A program made the position numbers and the translations under genes. 64,000 nt of DNA, from the NCBI GenBank assembly GCA_943735955.1, contig OX030965.1, forward strand, positions 4,612,503-4,676,502, in the 5' to 3' direction. Positions 54,308-64,000 of this stretch are shown here, piece by piece. Positions within the stretch are counted from its first letter, which is position 1; each line of letters begins with the position of its first letter. This DNA is from Piscicola geometra (lineage: Eukaryota; Annelida; Clitellata; Hirudinida; Piscicolidae). The notes beneath the pieces were generated by a model. It searched no databases. It was not told where the DNA came from and saw nothing but the letters and a program-made list of their open reading frames with translations.

Positions 54308-54478
54308 TGCTTTTGTTGAATTCAAGTGTTGTGGAAACTTTCGCAACTGGATTTTATTTTTCCCGCTCAGTGGGTTCTTGCGCATAGACTTGGAGCCAGA
54401 AGTGTCCACAGTGAAGCAAGGTGCTAATCAACTTCAAGTTACTATGAAATGTGAAGAAATATACTAATCCTATAAAGT

Positions 54479-54545
54479 ATTCAATTTATTAAATAGCGCT
54501 GTATAAATATATTTGATTAGTTAATTGATTGAATTATTGATTTGG
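54479..54545 (-). repeat. AGCGC-type dispersed repeat, copy 4 (degraded)
   Basis: AAATAGCGCTGTATAAATAT followed by TTGATTAGTTAATTGATTGA is an inverted, diverged relative of the copies at 17916 and 51965. Confidence 0.5.
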
Positions 54546-54641
54546 ATTAGTTGATAGAGGCTATAGTACAAAAAAAAGGTGTTTAAAACAAATTTAGAAC
54601 CTTGGTATGTAGTGTCGTCTGTCTCAGAACTCACTCACACG

Positions 54642-54650
54642 CCTTTTATA
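54642..54650 (-). promoter_or_regulatory. TATA box of the mucin-like gene
   Basis: The minus strand reads TATAAAAGG. A transcript starting about 30 bp downstream (near 54612) needs an intron or a roughly 300-nt leader before the ATG at 54307; CAAG|GTTCTA at about 54599 is a possible donor. Confidence 0.6.
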
Positions 54651-55814
54651 CCGTTGGGTGCCAAATAAGGGATGCCTATACACCCTTGTACGTTGTCGTG
54701 CATTAGCGTGTACCCATCATAGGAATAAAGCTAGGAATACAATTGCACGTATGTATTTATATTTATTTATATGTATGTCTTATTGTGTAGGTGTGTGTGT
54801 ATGAGTACATGTACTCATGTGTGTCCGTGTATTCATTGTATGTGTCATTTAGTTTATACGACTATGTATGTGTGAGTCGGTGAACGGAGAGTGTTCCTGA
54901 TGATGATGCTGGAGACACCTGGCTTAGAGTTACTCGTAATAGAAATTCAATAACTACGACGACGATCATGAATGAGAATAATGGAAAAAGAAAAATTCAT
55001 AAGAATCGAACGATAAAACAAAAATATCCCAAAAATCCCGCTGCCATTGGTGAAATCGATGTTCGTGTTTACGGAATCACCACCACACTGCTACACCACC
55101 TTACTACTATACCACCACACCAGCACACAACCACACCACTACTGTAGTAACACTACTACAAAACTACCACAGTACCATACCACCAGTGGTAACTACTACG
55201 CCACCACACCATTACACCATTACAAACCATACCACCACACCATCCAACCACGCCACAATAACACGCATATGTCTTCAACATTCTTTTTGAAAAATGCTTG
55301 AGAGCATGTCCTCGTTAGGAATTAGTGGAATGAAAAGTATAGCCTTTATATAAAAAAATATACTTTCAGTGGATCCTTTATATAGGAGTGCTTGTATATA
55401 CCCTCATAGAACAGCGACCAAGGATTTGGTGATTTTAAAGCACAGTATTGAAGACCTTTGATGATGCAAGGTGTTAGCAATGTGTCGACAATGTGGGGAA
55501 TGCTGTTAACCTCACTGATAAGACTTCGGCGGGCTCGCCAGGAGGAGATAATATATAAATATGACAGGTAAAACGAGGAATTTGAGTCAATTTCGTAAAT
55601 ACAACTTTTTAATAGATCTTTCGCGTCTCATTGTTGAGAAAGAAAAAATATTTTTTAAAGTTGAGATATTCAGTAATAAAATTTAACGTTCTATTTTAAA
55701 GCATGTGTGATTGCATCAGAAAGCGTCTTGTTGTGAAGGGCGAACAATGTCACGCCAATCGATCGATAGCATCCTTTATGCCGTCGTCAACCGTTTTTAT
55801 TGCTTTACTGTTTT

Positions 55815-56300
55815 ATTGGTACTCTAGCCGGTATGCATTGGACTCGTGGCAACATAAACTCGTCGCGAAAAAATTAAAAAAAATTTTTTAATCAATTTTG
55901 TGAATAAATATGATTATAAAAACTTATAACTAGTGAAATTAAGAATTTACTCGTTGAAACAGGCTAAATGTACGCTAACGTACGAAACAGGCTAAATGTA
56001 GGCTAAAAACTCGTCGCGAAAGAAAAAAAAAATTTATTTTGTGAATAAATATGATTATAAAAACTTATTAATAGTGAAATTAAAAATTTACTCGTCGAAA
56101 CAGGCTAAATGTAGCCTAACTTTTTTTCGCGACGAGTTTTTAGCTTACTTTCAGCCTGTTTCGACGAGTAAATTTTTAATTTCACTATTAATAAGTTTTT
56201 ATAATCATATTTATTCACAAAATTAAAAAATAATAAAAAAAATTTGCGACGAGTTTATGTTGCGACTAGTCCAATGCAATTCCTCTAGCCGAGTACCGAT
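55815..56300. mobile_element. Foldback element with long inverted arms (MITE-like)
   Basis: The left half (GGTACTCTAGCCGG ... GCATTGGACTCGTGGCAACA ... ACTCGTCGCG ... GTGAATAAATATGATTATAA) is the reverse complement of the right half, which ends GACTAGTCCAATGC ... CTAGCCGAGTACC. The arms are about 190 bp. A block with GAATAAATATGATTATAAAA and CTCGTCGAAACAGGCTAAAT is tandemly duplicated in the centre. There is no coding capacity. Confidence 0.8.
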
Positions 56301-56439
56301 AGAGATAATTATTATTTATTAAAATGAGAATATTGAAATAAATAAAATGCTGATTCTTTGAAACTCTTGGATGAATGTTATCTTTTAGATCCGATGCATT
56401 TTATAGCTTTCCTGGAATTAGGGGTTTGAATAATAATTA

Positions 56440-56605
56440 CGAACACTATTATAGTGGCGTATAACCCGAACGGGCTTCCAGGCCACTTAGGCTGCGTATT
56501 TTCATTTGCGCCTTAGGGTTACTAGGGCATTGGTTGCACTCGAACCTAGGACCTTTCATTATTGGTCAAGCCGAGAGTCGTTGCCGACTCAGCTACCCGT
56601 TCACC
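56440..56605 (-). mobile_element. tRNA-derived SINE, copy B
   Basis: On the minus strand it starts GGTGAACGGGTAGCTGAGTC with a perfect A box (TAGCTGAGTCGG) and a near-perfect B box (GGTTCGAGTGC). The same body as copy A follows (GGCCTGGAAGCCCGTTCGGG, GTTATACGCCACTATAATAG). Confidence 0.9.
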
Positions 56606-57706
56606 GTTCTATCGTTAGAAGTTATAAAAGAGGATTTAATTAGCTGACTCGTTCAATAAATTCTTCGAAGCACAACGTCATCGATGCTGTTTCATCATGA
56701 ATTCTCTCTAAACGGGACGATTCAGGCAAAGAGAATTTAAAAAGATTTATTATACGAGAAAGATAGTCTCATTAAACGACTGCTATTCTGACTTTCTGCG
56801 TATAATGCTCCGACCACTCAACTTTTTTATGCACGCTAGCTTCATTAAGATGCTTTGTTTCCTCGCCATGACGTTTGTTGGTAAAAAGAAAGAACCTAGA
56901 GGAGAATTTGTGTATTTTAATGGAACAAGTTGTTTGTTCGTTTAAAGTGTGGAAAACAGTTCAGAGGCTCTTTACTCTTTCCTACCATCCCTCTCCTGCC
57001 ATCTCTCGCTGTAGTCTATAAAAGACCGCTTTTAAAGAGTTTCAGTGGAGAAAGCAATGATGGTGCCGTTGTAGACATGTCATCAACTTTTCTATTTGAT
57101 AACACCGTTGCTACTACTTAGCTATTCCTAATTTATAACATAATGAAAAAATTTACTGCTACAATTAAGTTTTACCGTTGCCTCTACTTAGTCTTGTCCT
57201 AATTTTATCTCAGAATAAATATGATTTACTGCGACAATTAATTTTCATCATTTTTGAAAGACTATCGAAAGATCTGCGCGGTTTTTAACTCTCTAAACTA
57301 TTAACCAAGCGACAACCGCTTCAGGGGAACTTTGAAGTTAACATCGTTTATCAAGATCTGACCCGCCTTTAAAATATTCAAAATAATTAAGTTTTAATCT
57401 TAAATTTAATTATAAGTTAATCTCTTTCGCAAGCAATTGGTTAAGGCAGCGCTGTATTCCGAATACAGTATTTGTAATGGCTTAAGAAAACTTTGTTGAA
57501 ATAGTAGGGCTTGGTTAAAGTCGTCATCAAACAATCAGCTAGCACACAGTGAATCATCAAAAAGGTGCGTCAAACAGAAAGTAAAAAAAATAAAGTAGAA
57601 AAGTAGAAAATATAAATAAATTGAAAATGACTATAGAGATAAGAGTAAGAATGCAGGTTTTGGTTGCAGTTACAGAGACTTGAAATGTCGGGAATTCTGG
57701 AAAGGT

Positions 57707-57846
57707 CTAGAAGGTGTTGTGAGGAGATGGGTGGTTGTCACGGGAGATACCCTCCCCTTCTGCTGTCTTAATCTTTGCCTCTTGTGGTACCATCAAGTTC
57801 CTGATCATCTGCTTGACGTTGCTGTACCTGTAAAATGTGTATGTGT

Positions 57847-57929
<83 letters not shown>

Positions 57930-57951
57930 TATGTGTGTGTGTGTGTGTATG

Positions 57952-57982
<31 letters not shown>

Positions 57983-58126
57983 ATATGTGTGTGTGTATGT
58001 GTGTGTGTATGTGTGTGTGTGTTTGTGTATGTATGTGTGTGTGTATGTGTATATGTGTGTGTATGTGTGTGTGTGTGTGTATGTGTGTGTGTATGTGTGT
58101 GTGTATGTGTGTGTGTGTGTGTGCGG

Positions 58127-58213
<87 letters not shown>

Positions 58214-61200
58214 TTGGTGTGTGCTTATGTGTATGTACGAGCAGAACAATAGTTTAGTTAAACATTAATTTTGAGAGACACTCAACGACAAAACTGTCGA
58301 ATTTCGTTTGACTGGTATTCGAAGTCTGAACTATTTCCTAGTTAAAGTCCTTTCACAAACTAATCGCTCTAAAGGCAGCGTGAACGAGCGACGTTTGACA
58401 GGCGAAGTGCGTTCAGAATGCCATCCAGCTCACCTGTTGTAGCAAGAACGCACCAAGTCTTTTTCTTCTTGAATCACCTACAAACAAAAAGTAAATCAAT
58501 TCAACGAAACGCAAATTTTGACACATTTCTGACTGACAGTTAGTTTCTCCATCTAAGTTTAGGAGCTTCACGTACTAATTAAGTGACGCCAACCACTCAC
58601 AGCTTTGCCGAAGACCCGTTCGTAGTGGAGTAGCATGCGTTGAAGGTCGGTCTTTTCCTCCTCCAACTCACCCCTCGTCATCTTCTGCGAGTGGAATACT
58701 CGAATATATAAAGTTTCCATTCGCTCGTAATCATTTCGGAAATTGATCTCACGGAAGGTCTAAAATTTAGAGTTTGAAAATAAACTTTTAAATTCGAATG
58801 AAAAATGGCGAGTAATTTAATGAATTAACAACGAAAAGTATTGCGAAAGCCCTCCAACTCACCCTCATGTTGGCTGGTCTCCCCACAGCCTGTCGTTTGT
58901 CCTTCAACTTCGTTTTCAAGTTCTCTACAAACCTACTTTTAAGCTCGAAATCAGCGTTTGCATCTTCATTGTTCACTCTTTCATTCTGTTTTTCCTTTCC
59001 TTCTTTTATTAAATCACTATCATTGTAGCATTCCACTTGGGTTTCATTAGCATCATCTGCTTTGTTCCTCCCGTAAGCATCTGCACCCTTCCATCCATCA
59101 CCATCTACCTCTTCATGACCCCTATTATCAACGTCAACCTGCCCACATTCCTCAAAACAACCCTTCTTTTCACTCCTTGCCTCCTCCACTCTTCCCTCTC
59201 TCCCAACTCCACAACATGACTCATCAACCCCTCCCATTCGCTCCTCCCCCTTCTGGCACTCACGCACGTAAGTGAACGCATCACTATTCCAAGCCCACCC
59301 CACCCCCTCTAAACCATCTTCCATCCCTACCCCCTCTTCCACCACCACTACTTCCTCTTCCACACTCCTCCTCCTCCTCCTCTTCCCCTTGAAGGCATTC
59401 TTGTTGTTGTTGGTTGAAACGATGAGATTGCCTTGAACGTCTCCGGTGTAGCGGTCAATGGGAATCGTCTTCAGCTTTATGCAGGCGCTTCCGTCCTTCT
59501 GGAAATTTTCTAAATCTTTCTCTTTTGTCTCTTCGGTGTTTGCCATTTTCGGGATGAGATGGGAAGAAGAAGAAGTGGAGAAGTGAGAGTGGTAGGAGGG
59601 AGTGGAAAAGACTGGTGTGGTAGGACTAATCTCCCAGCCTGATCTCACCACCCTCTCCCTTCCTAGGACACTACCCTTCAACCCTTCACTGCGTCTCCTC
59701 GTGGCCCTGGTCTCAACCCTGCTCTGTTGGCTGCCAAGGCGCAAGAGGCTTTCTGGAAGCGCCTCCTCCACACTGCACCGACTCCAGCTGCTCCTTCTGC
59801 CAGCTTCCCCATCCACCTGTACTGCAGAGGCTCTCGTGAAGGAAGAACAGTGCTTCGGCGGCTTGGTCATTTCATGCGTCGGCTTGTGAATCTTGCTGAG
59901 TGAACGTCTTGGCCGAGTGTTCACCGGTGGCTTCCGATGGAGTGGTTGGTGAGAGAACGCAGTTGCGGCTCGTGTGCGTCTGAACATCATGCTCTCTTCC
60001 AGCTCATCCATTGAACGATAGAAGCTCTCTAGGGCTGCCTTCGTGTCTGTCTCTTTGGATGTCTCGTTGGATGCGTCAATGCATGCTTCTTTATATTTTC
60101 TAGCAAGTAGAAGTGTGTTTGTATCGTGTGCACATGTGGTGCTTGTTGGTTGTTTTAGGAACAATGGTGGAGTCAAGGGCAATGTATGCGATGAGACGAT
60201 AAACTCCTGGGCGTGCATCTTTCCTTCTACGACATCAGCAACTTTATCTTTGCTTCTCCTCCGTTCATTCTCATTGAGAAAGTCTTCGACACTGGAAGGA
60301 CAGAGGGCGAGACATGGCTGCAGACTGTTCAGTAGCAGTGTCTCGTCATAGACGATGCCCTTCTGGAACCCGGTGGCACCCTCTAGTACTGAGTCGGTGT
60401 CTGCGTCGTTGTTGCGGTTGCTTGCGTGTTTCGGAGACAAGAATGAAGCAATCACGCTGGAAATCTTTTCGTTCAACAACCTGTGTCATTTGAAAAGATT
60501 CCTAACTAACAAATATTTTAAAACATCGTCAGCGCATAAAAGAACAATCAATCTTTCATAAGAATGAGCTGACCCCATTGTCTAATCATAAATTATAATT
60601 ATATTTATTATTATTTATTCTTCTTATTATTACTATTATATATTATAAATTATCATTTATAATTAAAGCACTTCCGAAGCCGGAATTACTTGGAAACGGC
60701 CTCTTTGCGACAGCCTGTCTTGACGCTTCCTTCGGCGATGCATAGTTCAACGTCTTTCTCGGAAGAACTCTCTTCATCATCCTCCATCTGCCCGCCTCCG
60801 AAAAAGTTTTCCATTTTTTCGTTAAGGTCCGAAGTGTCTTTTCTCGCTTCCTTGCAGGTCTTCTTTTTGGGGTGGGTTTCAATGTAACACAAAGTTGTTC
60901 TACAATGCGGCTTCGATTATAATTAGAATGGCGCAGATCTGAGCAAGTGTCAAGCCCGCTTTGTAAGACTTGTTGTCATAAGGGTCTAATGTATGCATGT
61001 GAAACACTGGATGAATTAAAGACTTGATTTTTAATGCATAAAGCGGTTAATAAACTTTAAGATCACACGCACACACAAAAAACACACACCTCCAAACGAG
61101 CGTGATCCAACAACGACGACAACGATAAAGATGAGGCAGTTGGATGCTTGAAGATGGCATCGTAGTCCTCGATCAGACTGCACAGGACTCTGTCCGCCTG

Positions 61201-62718
61201 GTGCTGCTCCTTGATCGACACCCTGACAATGTATTGAGCGATGAGAACTTTGAAGAAGCAATGCAATAATATATCATATAAAATAGCACAATACAACAAA
61301 ATGCAATGCAATGCAATACAATAAAATCAAGTACAGTACAAGAAAATACAATACAATTAAGAACAATACAAGAAAATACAATACAATAAAAAAAAACACA
61401 AGACAAAACCATACAATACCGAGTTTTATTAACGTGGTCTAAACATGCAGTTTTAAGGATAAAAGCAATTTGCTGATTTTAACTGTAATAAATGTTTTTT
61501 TGCTGTCATAACGGAATGAATCGATTGATGAGAACCACATACCTGAAGATGTAGGGAGCCATGAGAACGGAGAGAGAAGATGGAGACGTCTTGTTGCTGC
61601 TGCTGTGACGACACACGAGCACCAGCAGCTGCAGCACGTACTGCAGTGTGGCCTGGTGGCTCTGTGGCAGCTTGCTGAAGAGAGTCCTCAGGCGCTGATG
61701 TATTCTGTCTGGCCATGCCTTCTCCACTGTAAGGTGGAATGCTTGTGATGATGATGAATCGCTCTAGAGAGCATGATAGTAAGGTAGCATGGAGAAAAAG
61801 ATAGGCGGTAGGGTAGCATAGTTGGAAGGATAGATGGTAGGGTAGCATGGTTGGAAGAATATTTAGACAGTTGTGAAAGAAAACGAACTAGACAAGGTGA
61901 GAAGAAAGTCTTTGGTGAGGGGCTGGCAGACGAGGGGGTTGGGCAGTTGTCTGAGGAAGCTCTTCAAGAGGGACACCACTTTGTGCACTTCAGAGGCGCC
62001 TTCAGCTGGGCAGGAAGGGTCGAAAGATGCTGAGAAGAGACTGTTCATCGAGCTTTCCCGCCACTTGGAGTTGATTTGTTCTTTCACCTCCTCGACCTTT
62101 CTCATGTTTCCCTTAAGGCGGAACAAGCCTTCTGTCTTCAAGCCTAGGCGTCAGGTGAGGTGTCATCAAGTCAAATTTTTAAAAATTGCGATAATTTTGC
62201 GAGATAAATGTAGAAAAAATGAATTTTTTTTCTATATAAGAAAGCTGGAAAAAGCAATGAAAGTAGTGACCATGCTGGCAGATGAATTGGGAACACTGCA
62301 CCACCAGCTGAGGCACAGTGGAAGCTTCTTTCCTGCATATGGAGTCAAGTGGTTGCCCGAAATATGAGAGGTTCTTCAAGGACTTTTGGCTTGAGAGGTT
62401 GTAAGAATTCCTGTTAATGTTGAGGCTGTTGTTATTGATGTTGTTGAAATGGTTAGTGGTAGCGTTGTTGGAGTGGTTGGTGATGGTTTTGTTGAGATGG
62501 TTGCTGCTTCTATTGTTTTTAAGATGGTTGTTGAGGTAGTTGTTAATGTTGTTACTTAAGCTGAAACTTGAGAATTGAGGAACGTTAGCGATAGGAAAGT
62601 AGTTGTTCTTGTTAGAAGTGTTTTGAGAACTTTTCCCAGGTTTCTTGTCATCAATGTCTGATACCTTTTTTCTGCGTTGCCATGTGAACAAGAACTTGAA
62701 TAATTCCATTTGTATCAT
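57707..62718 (-). CDS. FAM13: FAM13-like RhoGAP protein
   Basis: Nine exons: 62718-62271, 62143-61889, 61726-61543, 61222-61090, 60862-60690, 60480-58863, 58759-58601, 58477-58434 and 57827-57707. All are in phase, about 1044 aa. An N-terminal Asn-rich tail precedes a RhoGAP domain: [26 protein letters not shown] with the arginine finger, [17 protein letters not shown] and [19 protein letters not shown] long disordered middle follows. The C terminus has helical motifs ([48 protein letters not shown]) as in the FAM13 family. RhoGAP domains switch off Rho GTPases. The usual catalytic-site Asn (APN) is Tyr here (MAPYIF), which may weaken activity. The acceptor of exon 5 (60862 or 60859) and the donor of exon 2 are the least certain borders. 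Confidence 0.88.
57835..58215. repeat. (GT)n microsatellite with ATGTGT variants in the last FAM13-like intron
   Basis: About 380 bp of GT repeats with regular GTAT interruptions, flanked by pure GT runs. On the coding strand it is (CA)n leading to the acceptor ATTTTACAG. Confidence 0.96.
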
Positions 62719-63136
62719 TTTACTTTAAAATGTAATTGCCAAATATTTTTATTGCGTTCAAGGATTTAATAAAAGTTGGTTCATGTTTTTAACATCTTGA
62801 TTTAAACTTTAAAGGAACTTTTAACATTATATCATTTTATTGAGTTTTAAAACTTTGAACTTCAAAGTCAAGATTTTCGAATTTATGTATTTTTGCAGAT
62901 GTTGAAAATGATTTCGTTCGTGAAATGTTTATTTCAGCTTGTTGTTAAGAAAAACTAAAATTGGTTTCTAATGATTCGTATTTACTTTTTTTGGCATCTT
63001 TCAGCGTACTGCTTCCTATTTTTTAGCAGACTAAGAAAATTTTATTTTGTTAGCTTCAAACAACTAGGTAATAATTTAAGTAATTTTGATGTACATTCAG
63101 TTAAAATCAGAACTTTAAAAACTTCGAGACTAAAAC
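62719..63136. other. Divergent intergenic region, AT-rich
   Basis: About 420 bp separate the first FAM13-like ATG (-) from the next gene's ATG (+). No TATA with good spacing is obvious. A short frame at 62971-63213 overlaps the next gene's first exon in another frame and is not supported. Confidence 0.5.
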
Positions 63137-63840
63137 ATGGAGTTGAAGATACAAAGAACAAATGCTTTATGGAAAAAGTATTTAGCTTTCACTCTAGTTG
63201 CGGCCTTAGGTGAGTGGAATATCTGTTTAATATTTAATCTTTCTTATTTTTCCATCATGTTAATCTCTTGAGTGTTGATTCCAGCTCTTTCGTATATGAC
63301 ATACCGGGAATTTCAAACGGCTTTGCAAACTCACAAGCTCAAATATGCACAAGAATATGAAAAAGGAAAACGAAAAGTGTTGACTAAACAGCATTTAAAG
63401 GATATTTTGAACCTCAAAATAAACGATACTAGTGCAAATAAGACAGAAGGAAATGTGCTGGAGACAGTGGAAAAAGAAGCATTCAATGCAACAGAGTTTG
63501 AAATGGAAAACAAGTTGGATCGTTCGCAAAGGGTCAAGAGGAGAGTTCCAAACTACGAGCATCTCGACCAACTAGACAAGGTGTTTGCTGGAGTTAATTT
63601 CTGTGGTGAATAGTTTGAGAATCATATAGAAACTCAATGCCAATTGCTAAAATATTAATTATAAAATGATGACATACTTTATTAACTAACCTTTTATTTA
63701 AGAACTCTTTCTCTGCCCACACACACAGAAGTACTTGGAATTCTTGAGCGAATTGAGGCACCAATCCGTCAAAAGACGCCTTTTCAAAGAACATCTCACT
63801 GCAGCGCTCAACCATGCCATCACCCAGGCGTACTATGAAG
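63137..63840 (+). CDS. Probable type II membrane protein with furin-like site, 5' part
   Basis: Three exons in phase (63137-63209, 63285-63580, 63729-63840) encode about 160 residues and continue beyond the window. A short basic cytoplasmic start is followed by a hydrophobic segment (YLAFTLVAALALSYM), the signature of a type II anchor. An extracellular stalk with sequons (NDTS, NKTE, NATE) and a dibasic furin-like motif RVKRR comes next, then a charged helical region (YLEFLSELRHQSVKRRLF). A shed or cleaved ligand or transmembrane collagen/TNF-type stalk would fit, but the C-terminal domain is not in view and I do not name it. The exon 3 donor lies 13 bp before a SINE. Confidence 0.7.
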
Positions 63841-63852
63841 GTAGTTGCAGGG

Positions 63853-63965
63853 TTGGTGAACGGGTAGCTGAGTATGTAACGACTCTCGGCTTGACCAACG
63901 GTTAATGGTCCTAGTTTCGAGTGCAGCCGATGCCTAAGTAATCCGTCGCGTAATAATCTAATTTG
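63853..63965 (+). mobile_element. tRNA-derived SINE, copy C (5' part)
   Basis: GGTGAACGGGTAGCTGAGT with an A box, ACGACTCTCGGCTTGACCAA, and a B-box region TTTCGAGTGC match copies A and B. The copy stops after the tRNA-related part near 63965. It lies 13 bp inside an intron of the membrane-protein gene. Confidence 0.82.
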
Positions 63966-64000
63966 AAGCGATCAATTTTGGTCAAGAGAAATGCAAGAAT

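Larger units (their letters stand above)
54651..57706. other. Intergenic DNA with repeats
   Basis: Contains GTATGT tracts (54750-54870), a CACCACACCA tract (55070-55260), the foldback element at 55815-56300 and a SINE at 56440-56605. The rest is AT-rich with no supported exon. Confidence 0.5.

Noticed and set aside
53361..54467. 368-residue plus-strand Val/Ala frame
   Set aside because: Antisense shadow of the mucin repeat. The minus strand has the signal peptide and the in-phase cysteine exons.
57680..58268. Poly Cys-Val and His-Thr frames
   Set aside because: Translations of the (GT)n microsatellite in a FAM13-like intron.
59037..60351. Plus-strand frames of 60-102 residues opposite the big FAM13-like exon
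   Set aside because: Shadows of the 540-codon minus-strand exon, which is in phase with flanking exons.

Overview
The window is animal nuclear DNA. Genes have many short exons with GT-AG introns, intergenic DNA is AT-rich, simple repeats are abundant, and there are hAT transposons and a tRNA-derived SINE. The recognisable genes (exocyst EXOC1, eRF3/GSPT1, a TTLL11-type tubulin polyglutamylase, a FAM13-type RhoGAP protein, a neuronal calcium sensor) are general animal genes. Compact introns and species-specific secreted proteins suggest an invertebrate. My guess is a lophotrochozoan such as a leech or other annelid, but the sequence alone does not prove this. Protein families were recognised by reading the translations, with no database search. 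Exon borders were set by hand from splice signals, reading phase and family homology.

Layout. 1-10.4 kb: the 3' three exons of a neuronal calcium sensor gene (+), then AT-rich DNA with a GTGG-type minisatellite. 10.4-22.3 kb: an accessory stretch. It holds an unrecognised secreted protein (-, 7 exons), an inverted-repeat element, a single-exon coiled-coil gene (+), a hAT transposon with a second hAT inserted in it and a SINE inside that, a secreted fucolectin-like protein (+, 5 exons) and a small secreted peptide (-, 2 exons). 23.0-28.0 kb: TTLL11-like gene (-, 10 exons). 30.8-44.6 kb: EXOC1 (-, 27 exons, about 913 aa) with a third hAT copy and very large simple repeats in its introns. 45.0-51.2 kb: GSPT1/eRF3 (+, 18 exons, 586 aa), head to head with EXOC1 across a 420-bp gap. 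52.3-54.6 kb: a mucin-like, probably GPI-anchored protein with a three-finger-type domain (-). 55.8-56.6 kb: a foldback element and a SINE. 57.7-62.7 kb: FAM13-like RhoGAP gene (-, 9 exons, about 1044 aa). 63.1 kb to the end: the 5' part of a probable type II membrane protein (+) with a furin-like site.

The genes are not an operon and share no single pathway. The conserved ones act in calcium signalling, microtubule polyglutamylation, secretory vesicle tethering, translation termination and Rho signalling. The most unusual global property is the arrangement of simple repeats in introns. On the coding strand, G/T- or GAT-type repeats (GTGGGT, GTGATGATG) often start at the donor site, and CA-, CAT- or CCA-type repeats often run into the acceptor. 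This holds for genes on both strands. Most very long open reading frames in the window are translations of these repeats and are not genes.
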